A DNA stretch of 64,000 bases from Bacteroidaceae bacterium. GTDB lineage: Bacteria; Bacteroidota; Bacteroidia; Bacteroidales; Bacteroidaceae. Made by a program: the position numbers and the translations under genes. The notes under the pieces are model-generated. The model worked only from the letters and a program-made list of their open reading frames with translations. It was not told the DNA's origin and ran no database searches. Where the stretch lies: the NCBI GenBank assembly GCA_017933995.1, contig JAGBKI010000056.1, forward strand, positions 1 to 64,000. Reading direction: 5' to 3'. Shown piece by piece: positions 16,047-23,547 of this stretch; positions within the stretch are counted from its first letter, which is position 1; each line of letters starts with the position of its first letter.

Positions 16047-17015
16047 ATGCCAAACTTGATGCTGACCAACTGGTGTAACTACAAGTGCCCTTTTTGCTTC
16101 GGCATAGACGGTATGCACCCCAAGCGCCCGGCGCGGGCAATGGATGACGACACTTTTCTCGGCATCCTCGCCTGGCTGAAACGCACGGAATACAAGGCGC
16201 CCATCCACCTGATGGGAGGTGAACCCACTCTGCACCCGAAGTTCGAGTGGATAGTGGACACGCTGCTGGAGCGCGACCTGCCCATCACGGTGTTCTCCAA
16301 CCTCGCCACCGAGAAGGCGCCTGTCTACACCGAGAAGCTGTCGCTCCTGCCTATAAACTGGGTGGTGAACGTGAATCCGCCGTACAAATGGGAAGGCCGA
16401 CAGCGCGACCGCATCGAGGCTTCGCTCGCCAACTTAGGGACACGCGCCAGCATCACGTTCAACATCATGCCCGACGAAGCGGACAACGACTGGGCCATAG
16501 ACCTCATACGCCGCTTCAACCTGAACAAGCACATCAAGGTGGGCTTCATCCTTCCCACTTACACCCATTCCAACGTGTCGCTCCGCGAGGACGAATATGC
16601 CGTAGTGGCCGAGCGCACGGTGCGGCTGGCGCGTCGTGCAGCGCAGGAGGGCATCGACCTGGCCTATGAGTGCGGCGTGCCCACCTGCGCCTTTACCGAC
16701 GCGCAGCTCGGCGAACTTTGGCGGCTGGGAAACCGTGTCATGAGCGGCTGCTACAGCCGTCTGGACATCCAGCCCACAGGCGAGGTGTTCTACTGCCTGC
16801 CGCTGTACACCCTCGCCGCGAAGCACTATTCGGAGTTTCCCACTTACGACGCGGCCAAGGCGTGGTTCGAGAAAATATACGCCCCCTACCGCCGCATAGG
16901 GCGGCGGCTGGAGTGCGCCACGTGCAATCTGATGTGCCCAGACGCGTGCAACGGCGCGTGCCTCGCGGCCAACCTGAACGGAATAAAGAACCTTAAAATA
17001 GATACGAGCCTATGA
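16047..17015 (+). CDS. Radical SAM/SPASM peptide-modifying enzyme 2
   Basis: 322 residues. CNYKCPFC starts at residue 10, MGGEPTLHP follows near 56, and the SPASM region contains SGCYSRLDIQPTGEVFYC and CATCNLMCPDACNGAC, enough cysteines for auxiliary clusters. The ATG at 16047 is preferred over the longer open frame because it gives an N-terminus parallel to the upstream paralogue and avoids overlapping it. Its TGA overlaps the ATG of the PqqD-like gene by four bases (ATGA), showing tight coupling to the precursor-recognition protein. Confidence 0.9.
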   Translation: MPNLMLTNWCNYKCPFCFGIDGMHPKRPARAMDDDTFLGILAWLKRTEYKAPIHLMGGEPTLHPKFEWIVDTLLERDLPITVFSNLATEKAPVYTEKLSLLPINWVVNVNPPYKWEGRQRDRIEASLANLGTRASITFNIMPDEADNDWAIDLIRRFNLNKHIKVGFILPTYTHSNVSLREDEYAVVAERTVRLARRAAQEGIDLAYECGVPTCAFTDAQLGELWRLGNRVMSGCYSRLDIQPTGEVFYCLPLYTLAAKHYSEFPTYDAAKAWFEKIYAPYRRIGRRLECATCNLMCPDACNGACLAANLNGIKNLKIDTSL

Positions 17016-17263
17016 AAATCGCAGAGAACATCACCTACAAAACCTTGCAGGACAAGGTAGTGGCTGTCGACATCACCACCGGCGTGTACTACACGATGAA
17101 CGCTGTGGCCAGCCACATCTGGCTGCTGCTCGAGAAGCACGCTGAAAAGCAGGAACTGCTCGACGCGCTCATCAAGGACTTTCCCGACACTCCCCCTGCG
17201 CAGATTGAGGCCGACCTCGACGAGCAGCTTGGCTACTGGAAAGACGAGAAAATGATTGTTTAA
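17012..17263 (+). CDS. PqqD-like precursor-recognition protein (RRE)
   Basis: 83 residues, the usual size of PqqD and of lasso B1 proteins. The winged-helix RRE pattern is visible: strands in VVAVDITTGVYYTMNAVASHIW, then helices around LLDALIKDFPDTPPAQIEADL. Such proteins bind the leader of a precursor peptide and deliver it to the modifying enzymes. It overlaps the upstream radical SAM gene and is followed 19 bases later by the small precursor gene, the arrangement expected for a leader-binding chaperone. Confidence 0.88.
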   Translation: MKIAENITYKTLQDKVVAVDITTGVYYTMNAVASHIWLLLEKHAEKQELLDALIKDFPDTPPAQIEADLDEQLGYWKDEKMIV

Positions 17264-17282
17264 CCTCATAAACCCATCAGTT

Positions 17283-17414
17283 ATGAAAATGAATTATGAA
17301 AAGCCGCAGACACAGCGGCACGAGTCCCAGAACGTGGTGCAGGGAAGCTTTTGGAGCACGACGACGCTCTACAAGCTGTACCGCACCTACACGACGCTCT
17401 ATTACTATCACTAA
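17283..17414 (+). CDS. Candidate RiPP precursor peptide, Tyr/Thr-rich core
   Basis: A 43-codon gene directly after the PqqD-like gene. The leader begins MKMNYEKPQTQ and contains YxxP (residues 5-8), part of the lasso-type recognition motif. After NVVQGSFWS the C-terminus reads TTTLYKLYRTYTTLYYYH: seven tyrosines and seven threonines in the last 24 residues, with the DNA word ACGACGCTCTA occurring twice. A strong terminator follows 11 bases after the stop, which would make the precursor message the most abundant product of the cluster. Not seen: lasso ring residues at the usual spacing or any cysteine, so the modification is probably on Tyr, Thr or Trp. The core boundary is inferred. Confidence 0.75.
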   Translation: MKMNYEKPQTQRHESQNVVQGSFWSTTTLYKLYRTYTTLYYYH

Positions 17415-17425
17415 CCTAAGTTAGA

Positions 17426-17480
17426 AGGTTTGTCTTTTGCCGTCTTTTCCGAGAGGGCAGAAGACAAACCTCTTTTTCTT
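17426..17480 (+). terminator. Partial terminator/attenuator after the precursor gene
   Basis: AGGTTTGTCTT-TTGCC (17426-17441) pairs with GGCAG-AAGACAAACCT (17456-17471), followed by CTTTTTCTT. All flanking genes run the same way, so it probably limits, rather than stops, expression of the downstream kinase, enzymes and exporter. Confidence 0.8.
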
Positions 17481-17495
17481 AAAAAGATTCCTTAT

Positions 17496-18437
17496 ATGGA
17501 CTTTATAGCTTCTATTGCAGGGGTCGCGGTTAAATGGATAACGGACATAGAGGAAGAGGGAGAGAGCCTGAAGAAAGACTTCTTCTACCATATAACAGCC
17601 GATGGGGGCACTGCGGGAGAGGATTACCATGAAGTCCGCTTTGTCGGTACAAGCGAGGATTTGCGCTTACCCCATGACGTCAAGGAGATTTGGCGTGGGT
17701 ATTATGTAAATAGCTTTAATGAAAAGATACTTTGGCTACAGTCGCCCTCGGAGGGGCTGGATTACATCAAGATAACAGATGAGAAGTGGCTGGTACACAA
17801 CCGGCGTGCCCACAAGACAACTGTATTCCTGAAAAGATGGATGGAGAAAAACGGCGTATGGAAGCGGCGCGGCATTTGTGGCGACATCGTGCTGATTCTC
17901 CACACGGTGCTCGCCATGTATAACCGCTACAGCATACACGCCGCCGCATTGGAGAGTAACGGCAAGGCACAGGTGTTTCTCGGGCAAAGCGGTAACGGAA
18001 AGTCCACTCTGACTGCCGACATGACGTATCAGGGAATGAATTACATGGGAGACGACCTGTGTTTCTTATATAAAAAAGACGGCCTGCTGCATGTCGGCGC
18101 GCTGTTGTTCAAGTCCCGCCATTTTCCGAAGTACACCAAGAGGAGGAAAGTCCAGATCGACCTTATAGAGAAGAACAAAGTAAAAGGGACGCTGAATGCG
18201 CCTGTTGATAAACTCTATTATATAGAGCGGACGAAACTCAAAGTTTCGTACCTTGAAAGGACAGAGCCGATGGCAGCGGTTGTAAACCTCATCCACGCTT
18301 GCAACAACTGTAGGATGCAGTATGATGTGGATGTTTGGTCGGACTTGATACAATTTGCGGCGGACAGTGTACCTTTCTATACATTTCATTATGGCAACCG
18401 TGAACTGGTAAGCCGAAATATGTTCGAGAATGCTTGA
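17496..18437 (+). CDS. HPr-kinase-like P-loop kinase of the RiPP cluster
   Basis: 313 residues. The P-loop GQSGNGKSTL follows IHAAAL, and GDDLCFL matches the Walker B-like GDD of HprK-type proteins. Relatives in lasso peptide clusters phosphorylate a C-terminal serine of the peptide; here the target may be a hydroxyl residue of the Tyr/Thr-rich core. The ATG at 17496 is used because the longer open frame would run through the terminator. The gene is visibly more AT-rich than both neighbours, which suggests a different origin. Its stop overlaps the start of radical SAM enzyme 3 by eight bases. Confidence 0.8.
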   Translation: MDFIASIAGVAVKWITDIEEEGESLKKDFFYHITADGGTAGEDYHEVRFVGTSEDLRLPHDVKEIWRGYYVNSFNEKILWLQSPSEGLDYIKITDEKWLVHNRRAHKTTVFLKRWMEKNGVWKRRGICGDIVLILHTVLAMYNRYSIHAAALESNGKAQVFLGQSGNGKSTLTADMTYQGMNYMGDDLCFLYKKDGLLHVGALLFKSRHFPKYTKRRKVQIDLIEKNKVKGTLNAPVDKLYYIERTKLKVSYLERTEPMAAVVNLIHACNNCRMQYDVDVWSDLIQFAADSVPFYTFHYGNRELVSRNMFENA

Positions 18438-19755
18438 AAGGAAGGAAATCACAGCCTTGTGGGAAACGGGCGAACGCGCGTTCCGGCAAGTCGCCGCCAG
18501 CGAGCTGCTCGCTTCGTTCCCCGATAAAGCGGACTTGTTGCTTTCCATGGTCTCGGAGGGCGCTCCCGAATTGCTTGAAATGGTTCGCGAGCGCTTCCCT
18601 TTCCTCCGTCGGGGCTTCGCCAACCCCGAGCCGGACACCGCCGCGCGCAGGTACACTTATTTCGATGAACTTGCGCGGCAAGAGGAGGCTTTCCTAAAAG
18701 CGTTAGCGACAGACACAGCGACTCGTACGCCCACTGCAATATCTTCTCTAACGGACTTGCCCAGTGTTTCTGCGGCTGGACTTGCCAGCGTTTCCAAGAA
18801 AGAAGCCCCGCACCAGTTGATGGTGTTCGTCACGGGGCACTGCAACCTGCACTGTCCCTACTGCTTTTCGGCTGACGCGCCGCGCAAGGAAATCGGTGCG
18901 GACGACCTGCGCCGTGTGTTCCGCTGGGCGGCGGGGCAGGGATGCGGCCAGGTGACACCGTGCGGTGGCGAGCCGCTGCTCTACCGCCACATCGCGCTGT
19001 TCCTCAGGCTGGTGCGCGAACACGGCATGACGACCTATCTCGCCACGAACTTCACGCGCGACATTGCCAACCTCGATGGTTTTGACAGCACGTTGGTGCG
19101 GCAGGTGTATATCCACCTCACCGCCGAAACGCTTGCCGACGCGCGTTTGGCCGACATCGTTTCCCGCAACATCGCGACGGGAAAAGCGCGGCGCATCGAG
19201 ATGACAGGACGGTTGAACCTCACGGGAGCGAACACAGACGACGTGCTGCGCCTGACCCGCTTCTTTGCCGACGCGGGCTTGAAGCGCGTACACTTTGCGC
19301 TGACCATTCCCAGCGAGCGCGTCAGCAACAACTACACCGACCCAGCCGCTTTCGCCCGCTTTGTGCCCGAGGTGGAGCGGGCGATGGACTTTGCCGAGGC
19401 GTGCGGTCTGACGGTGGGCATAGCCAAGCCCATGCCGCCCTGTCTCTTCCCGAAACACAGGCAGGCGAAACTGCTGAGCCAGACGTGTGCCGCTACGATG
19501 TGTAACATCCACGAGGACGGCGGGATGAAGAACGTGTGTCTCTCGCCCGACCTCCTGTTTTCGCCGTGTCTCGGCGTGAGCCATCCCTCGGTAGCGTTCC
19601 GCGACGACTTGACGTGGAACGAACTCTCGGCAGTTTTCGCTCCAAGGGTGCAGCGCCTGCTTGGAGCGCCGCCGATGGCGCGTTGCGCGCAGTGCTATCT
19701 GTGGGCGCGCCGCCTGTGTCAGGGCTACTGCCTGTCCTATAAAGACCGCCTATGA
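18430..19755 (+). CDS. Radical SAM enzyme 3 with N-terminal extension
   Basis: 441 residues. The radical SAM core starts late: CNLHCPYC lies near residue 137, then CGGEPLLY. About 125 residues precede it, mostly helical, and may be a substrate-binding domain. The C-terminus has SPCLG and CAQCYLWARRLCQGYC, a SPASM-type auxiliary cluster set. It overlaps the kinase gene upstream and the fourth radical SAM gene downstream (ATGA), so it is part of one translationally coupled unit. Its exact chemistry cannot be read from the sequence. Confidence 0.85.
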   Translation: MLERKEITALWETGERAFRQVAASELLASFPDKADLLLSMVSEGAPELLEMVRERFPFLRRGFANPEPDTAARRYTYFDELARQEEAFLKALATDTATRTPTAISSLTDLPSVSAAGLASVSKKEAPHQLMVFVTGHCNLHCPYCFSADAPRKEIGADDLRRVFRWAAGQGCGQVTPCGGEPLLYRHIALFLRLVREHGMTTYLATNFTRDIANLDGFDSTLVRQVYIHLTAETLADARLADIVSRNIATGKARRIEMTGRLNLTGANTDDVLRLTRFFADAGLKRVHFALTIPSERVSNNYTDPAAFARFVPEVERAMDFAEACGLTVGIAKPMPPCLFPKHRQAKLLSQTCAATMCNIHEDGGMKNVCLSPDLLFSPCLGVSHPSVAFRDDLTWNELSAVFAPRVQRLLGAPPMARCAQCYLWARRLCQGYCLSYKDRL

Positions 19756-20780
19756 ACGCCAAGCTGAAACACCACTTCCAGTGTCAGAAGCGCCGCCTGA
19801 TAGACGCCTGGCTGTTGCGCGGATACCGCCGTCCCGCCGCGCGCGGGGACATCGTTATAGAAACCACAAACGCTTGCACGCTGCGCTGCACGTGCTGCCC
19901 CAACGGTATCTCAGGCACGCCTATCAGGCCGCGCGGGGTGATGTCGCGCGCGACGTTCGATGCCGTGCTGGCCGCGCTGGACTTGCCCGTACGCTCGGCT
20001 TTCCTGCACATGTGCGGCGAGCCGACGCTCTGCGCCGACTTGCCAGCCTTCGCGCGCCGCTTGGCTGACAAAGGCATCCAGCCCGTGTTGTTCTCGAACG
20101 GTCTGCATATCGACATGGCGCTGCTCGAAGACCTACTGGCCACGCCGCGCTTGAAGATGGCCTTTTCGATGGATTTGCTCGATAAGCCCCACTACGAGCG
20201 CATCCGCGTTCCCGCCCGTTACGAAGAGGCCGAGGCGGAACTGGCACGCCTCGACGCCGCTTTTGCCCGTGCAGGAAAATATTTCGGACTGAACGTCATT
20301 GTGAACCCTGATGCCGTGGCGCGTCTGGAGGCCGACGCGGACAGGCTCTTTGCCACCTATCCCCGTCTGAACAACATCAGCCTTGGCTCCGCCTTCCCCT
20401 GGCCAGGGCTGCCGCAGACGGGCGACGTGGCTGGACACCTCGCCGCCCACGCCGCGTATTGGCACTGTGCGATGAAGACGCCCTCGGTGCTGTGGAACGG
20501 CGACGTGAGTTTCTGTAATTTGGACTACCAAGGCGCGACAATCATCGGCAACGTGCGCGAGGCCACGCTGCGGCAGTTGTACAACAACGCCTGCGCGCGC
20601 CGTTTCCGCCGCAACCTTCTTGCTGGCCACCCCGAGCGTAATGGCTTGTGCCGCGAGTGCCTCGTACCGCGCACGAGGATGCTGAACCTCAACCTATATC
20701 GCAACAAATTTTCCCGAATGGAGCCTATGGAACGTGCCCGTTTCTTTGGACAGATTGCTGACTACTATGCACTCTCGTAA
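19752..20780 (+). CDS. Radical SAM enzyme 4
   Basis: 342 residues. The cluster motif is CTLRCTCC (cysteines 42, 46 and 49), with an extra cysteine at 48. HMCGEPTL is the GGEP equivalent, and a C-terminal cluster region includes WNGDVSFCNLDYQGATIIGN and CRECLVPRTRMLN. This layout resembles SPASM enzymes that act on peptides or small molecules. It is linked by overlapping start/stop codons to the genes on both sides. With enzymes 1-3 it brings the cluster to four radical SAM proteins, unusual for one short precursor. Confidence 0.87.
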   Translation: MNAKLKHHFQCQKRRLIDAWLLRGYRRPAARGDIVIETTNACTLRCTCCPNGISGTPIRPRGVMSRATFDAVLAALDLPVRSAFLHMCGEPTLCADLPAFARRLADKGIQPVLFSNGLHIDMALLEDLLATPRLKMAFSMDLLDKPHYERIRVPARYEEAEAELARLDAAFARAGKYFGLNVIVNPDAVARLEADADRLFATYPRLNNISLGSAFPWPGLPQTGDVAGHLAAHAAYWHCAMKTPSVLWNGDVSFCNLDYQGATIIGNVREATLRQLYNNACARRFRRNLLAGHPERNGLCRECLVPRTRMLNLNLYRNKFSRMEPMERARFFGQIADYYALS

Positions 20781-22449
20781 GCAACGCGGACGGAGCCTGC
20801 GGCGCGAGGCACGGTTGCTCGCGCTGGTGTGGCAGGCGGCACGAGGATACCACGTCGCCATAGTCGTGACCATGGTGTTGCAACTCTTAGTGGGCTTGCT
20901 CCCAGCGGGCGTAACCTGGTATGTACAGAAACTCGCCACAGGCGATGCCGCAGGGTTGCTGAGTGTGCGCAGCCTCACGGAAGTGGCCGTTGCGATAATG
21001 GCCACGGTGTTGCTGCGACAGGTTTGCAGCGTGTTCCAAGGCTATGCGATGGCGGGTGTTAAGCGCAATCTGGAGCACCGATATCTTGCGGGACTCTCGG
21101 CATGGGGCTATGCCGACCTGCACGACGGTATGACCGGGCGCGGCGTAATGGCGATGGCGCAGGAGACGGGGATGCTCACAGCGTTAATCCCCACCGTCTA
21201 CCGCTCGTTCATCCAAGCGCCCGTCACAGTGGCGGCGTTCTTGGCGCTGATGTGCTGGGTGTCGCTGCGTCTGACGGCGGTTGTGCTGTTGCTCGTCATT
21301 GTGGTCGTCGTTTCGGCCACGATGTTGCGCCAGGCCGTGAAGCGCACGGGCCGCTCGCTCTACAACCGCTTCAGCGATCTGCACGTGGTCTTCGCGGAGT
21401 GGCTTAGGGGCTACAAGACGTTCGTCTTCTACGACGCGCTGCCCTATATGCGTGCGCGCTTGGAGGGAGTGGCCGACGACACGTGTGCGTTGCAGCGGCG
21501 CATGGTGCGCCTCAAGGCTGTGCAGAAGATTGTGGTGGAACTGCTCACCTACAGCGCGGTCATCGTGTTCCTTATCGTGCTCGGCGAAAACGCTGGCACG
21601 ACTTCGATTGGCACGCTCATCTCCTTCCCAGCGGCCATCATCTTCATACGTGGCGAGGCGGTGAGCGTCACGCGTGGCTATATGCAATTGGCCGAGACCG
21701 AAAGCGAAACGACGCGCCTCGCCGCCGTGCTTTGTGGCCCCGCATCCGCCGCCACGGGGCGCGAATGGGAGGGGCGTGTGCGCGAGGTGGAGTTCCGCAG
21801 CGTGCGTTTTGCCTATCCCGGCGTGTCGGTGCCAATTCTTGCCGACGTGTCCTTCAGATTGCGCAGTGGCAGCGGGCTTTATGTGCTCACGGGCGAGAGT
21901 GGTGCGGGAAAAACCACGTGCATAGACCTGCTCGCGGGGCTACGGCGGCCTGTGGAGGGCACAGTGCTGTATAACGGTGCGGATACGGCTGCTTATACAG
22001 CGCTGTCGCTCGCGCGCCGCATAGCCCTTGTAGAGCAGGAACCCTTTATCTTTGAAGGCACGTTGCGCGACAACCTGACGTTTGGCCACTCGGCGGACGA
22101 CGCAGTGCTCCAAACGTTTCTGGCGCGTTTTCGCCTGGACTACCTTGCCAGCGGACGGGAAGGGCTTGCGCGTCTTGTCGGTAGCGGCGGACGAGACCTT
22201 AGTACGGGCGAGAAAGCGCGCATTGGTTTTATCCGCGCCCTGCTGAAGCAGCCCGACGTTATCCTGCTCGACGAAGTGACGGCGGGCGTGGACGCCGAAA
22301 CGTCGCACATTATGCTCGAAGCCGCCGTGGCGGAAGCCGCTCGTGCCATTGTGCTTTTGATAACCCACGACCCCGCCGCTGCCGCGCGCGGCGCGCACAG
22401 ACTTGAATTGAAACATGGAAGAATCGCAGCAGAAAGCCTTGGCTTATGA
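20767..22449 (+). CDS. ABC transporter, fused permease and ATPase (peptide exporter)
   Basis: About 560 residues. Five or six membrane helices occupy the N-terminal 300, and the nucleotide-binding domain follows: Walker A GESGAGKTT, an ABC signature in the form DLSTGEKARIG (LSTGE rather than LSGGQ), Walker B VILLDEV and the switch histidine in ITHDP. No C39 peptidase domain is present, consistent with a separate B2-like protease. It probably exports the mature peptide. The start at 20767 gives a 14-base overlap with the upstream gene; an ATG at 20734 is also in frame. Confidence 0.88.
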   Translation: MHSRKQRGRSLRREARLLALVWQAARGYHVAIVVTMVLQLLVGLLPAGVTWYVQKLATGDAAGLLSVRSLTEVAVAIMATVLLRQVCSVFQGYAMAGVKRNLEHRYLAGLSAWGYADLHDGMTGRGVMAMAQETGMLTALIPTVYRSFIQAPVTVAAFLALMCWVSLRLTAVVLLLVIVVVVSATMLRQAVKRTGRSLYNRFSDLHVVFAEWLRGYKTFVFYDALPYMRARLEGVADDTCALQRRMVRLKAVQKIVVELLTYSAVIVFLIVLGENAGTTSIGTLISFPAAIIFIRGEAVSVTRGYMQLAETESETTRLAAVLCGPASAATGREWEGRVREVEFRSVRFAYPGVSVPILADVSFRLRSGSGLYVLTGESGAGKTTCIDLLAGLRRPVEGTVLYNGADTAAYTALSLARRIALVEQEPFIFEGTLRDNLTFGHSADDAVLQTFLARFRLDYLASGREGLARLVGSGGRDLSTGEKARIGFIRALLKQPDVILLDEVTAGVDAETSHIMLEAAVAEAARAIVLLITHDPAAAARGAHRLELKHGRIAAESLGL

Positions 22450-23422
22450 AATGAGCCGCACGTTGCTCGTGGAGAAGCAGTTTCGCGACATTTGCCGCAT
22501 GGCCGAGGGCGTGTGTCGCCTCGTGCCGCTAAAGGGCATCGACCTTGCCACGTCATTCTACGGCAACAGCCTGGAGCGCACCGTGGGCGACATCGATTTG
22601 TTGGCCTATCCCGAGGAGGGTGCCGTGGCTTTTGTGAGGAAACTGCGTGCCGAGGGCGGTTACGTGCCGCAGTTTGACTATTTGGATAGCGAGGCCGCGC
22701 TGCGCGTGAAGCGCAAGACGTGCCTGCGCCCTCAGCCTACAGCTTTGCGCACCGACGTGGACATCCACTTAGCGTTTGTCACAAAAAAGTTCTTCAGCCG
22801 TTCGCAGCAGGCTTTTAACCGCGACGCCGTGGCACGCCTACGGCACGAAAGCGGGGCTGTGTACCGTATGGACGCTGTAGACCGCTGGCTGTATCTGGCG
22901 CAGCACGCCGCGTTCCATCATTTCAGTGCCCCAAAGTGGAGTAAAGACCTCATAGATTTGGGCGACGCGATGACAGCCAACGAACTGGAGCTGTTGGCCT
23001 CGCGCGCGCGTGTATATAATATGGAGCGAGTGTGCCGCTACGCTGTCGAACGCCTTGCAGGGGAAGCCCCGCGCCCGTGGCTGTCTGCGCTGCGGGGAGC
23101 GGGGCGTGCTCCGCTTTGGCTGCGCTATTTGCTGAAGGACGGGCAGGGCGGCAGGAAGTGGTATCATTTCATCGCAAAGCCTTTCTGGGAATTCGTGTTC
23201 ATCGCTCGCCGTCGCGACAGGTGGCGCGCCTACTTCGCGTTGTTCTTTCCCGCGCCCGCCATGCTCTGTAGCATTTACCGCCGACGCATGACGTGGCACT
23301 ACGCCTGCTACTACCCGATGCACGCGCTTGTTTCCTTGATTGGCGCAGGACTCTTTGCGCTGGTCTATCTCGCTGTTGCGCTCCCTAAAAAAGAAAATGA
23401 GGGGTTCGGAATGGGGAATTAG
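22415..23422 (+). CDS. Nucleotidyltransferase-fold protein (NTP_transf_5-like)
   Basis: 335 residues. LKGIDLATSFYGNSLERTVGDIDLL contains the GS-like and DxD positions of the nucleotidyltransferase superfamily (DID at the metal site), and DVDIHL supplies a third acidic residue. Proteins of this uncharacterised family recur in lasso and other RiPP clusters together with HprK-like kinases. The C-terminus has a hydrophobic segment (ALVSLIGAGLFALVYLAVAL), suggesting membrane association. The start overlaps the ABC gene; an ATG at 22451 would avoid that. Last gene of the cluster, followed by a foldback. Confidence 0.75.
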   Translation: MEESQQKALAYEMSRTLLVEKQFRDICRMAEGVCRLVPLKGIDLATSFYGNSLERTVGDIDLLAYPEEGAVAFVRKLRAEGGYVPQFDYLDSEAALRVKRKTCLRPQPTALRTDVDIHLAFVTKKFFSRSQQAFNRDAVARLRHESGAVYRMDAVDRWLYLAQHAAFHHFSAPKWSKDLIDLGDAMTANELELLASRARVYNMERVCRYAVERLAGEAPRPWLSALRGAGRAPLWLRYLLKDGQGGRKWYHFIAKPFWEFVFIARRRDRWRAYFALFFPAPAMLCSIYRRRMTWHYACYYPMHALVSLIGAGLFALVYLAVALPKKENEGFGMGN

Positions 23423-23525
23423 GCTGCGCGATGAATGATTTAGGAGATAGGAATTGCAATCCAGCGCGGCACATGTCCGCCTTCCACGCAGCCTAAATCC
23501 TCATTCCAAACTCCTCATTCCTAAT
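23396..23525 (+). repeat. Foldback element, GGAATTAGG word family (copy 1)
   Basis: The left arm (GGGGTTCGGAATGGGGAATTAGGCTGCG) pairs with the right arm (CGCAGCCTAAATCC, then CATTCC and CTCCTCATTCC). The GC-rich centre shares CCGCCTTCC(A/G)CGCA with the foldback at 24916-25050. It separates the RiPP cluster from the GH125 gene. Confidence 0.65.
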
Positions 23526-23534
23526 AAAAATGTG

Positions 23535-23542
23535 TACTTTTG
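23535..23542 (+). promoter_or_regulatory. GH125 gene promoter, -7 element
   Basis: TACTTTTG ends six bases before the ATG at 23548, which would place the transcript start at or next to the start codon. Confidence 0.65.
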
Positions 23543-23547
23543 CGCCG

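Noticed and set aside
14205..23422. Classical lasso peptide cluster
   Set aside because: There is no asparagine-synthetase-like cyclase, and the precursor core has no Gly/Cys start with Asp or Glu at position 7-9.
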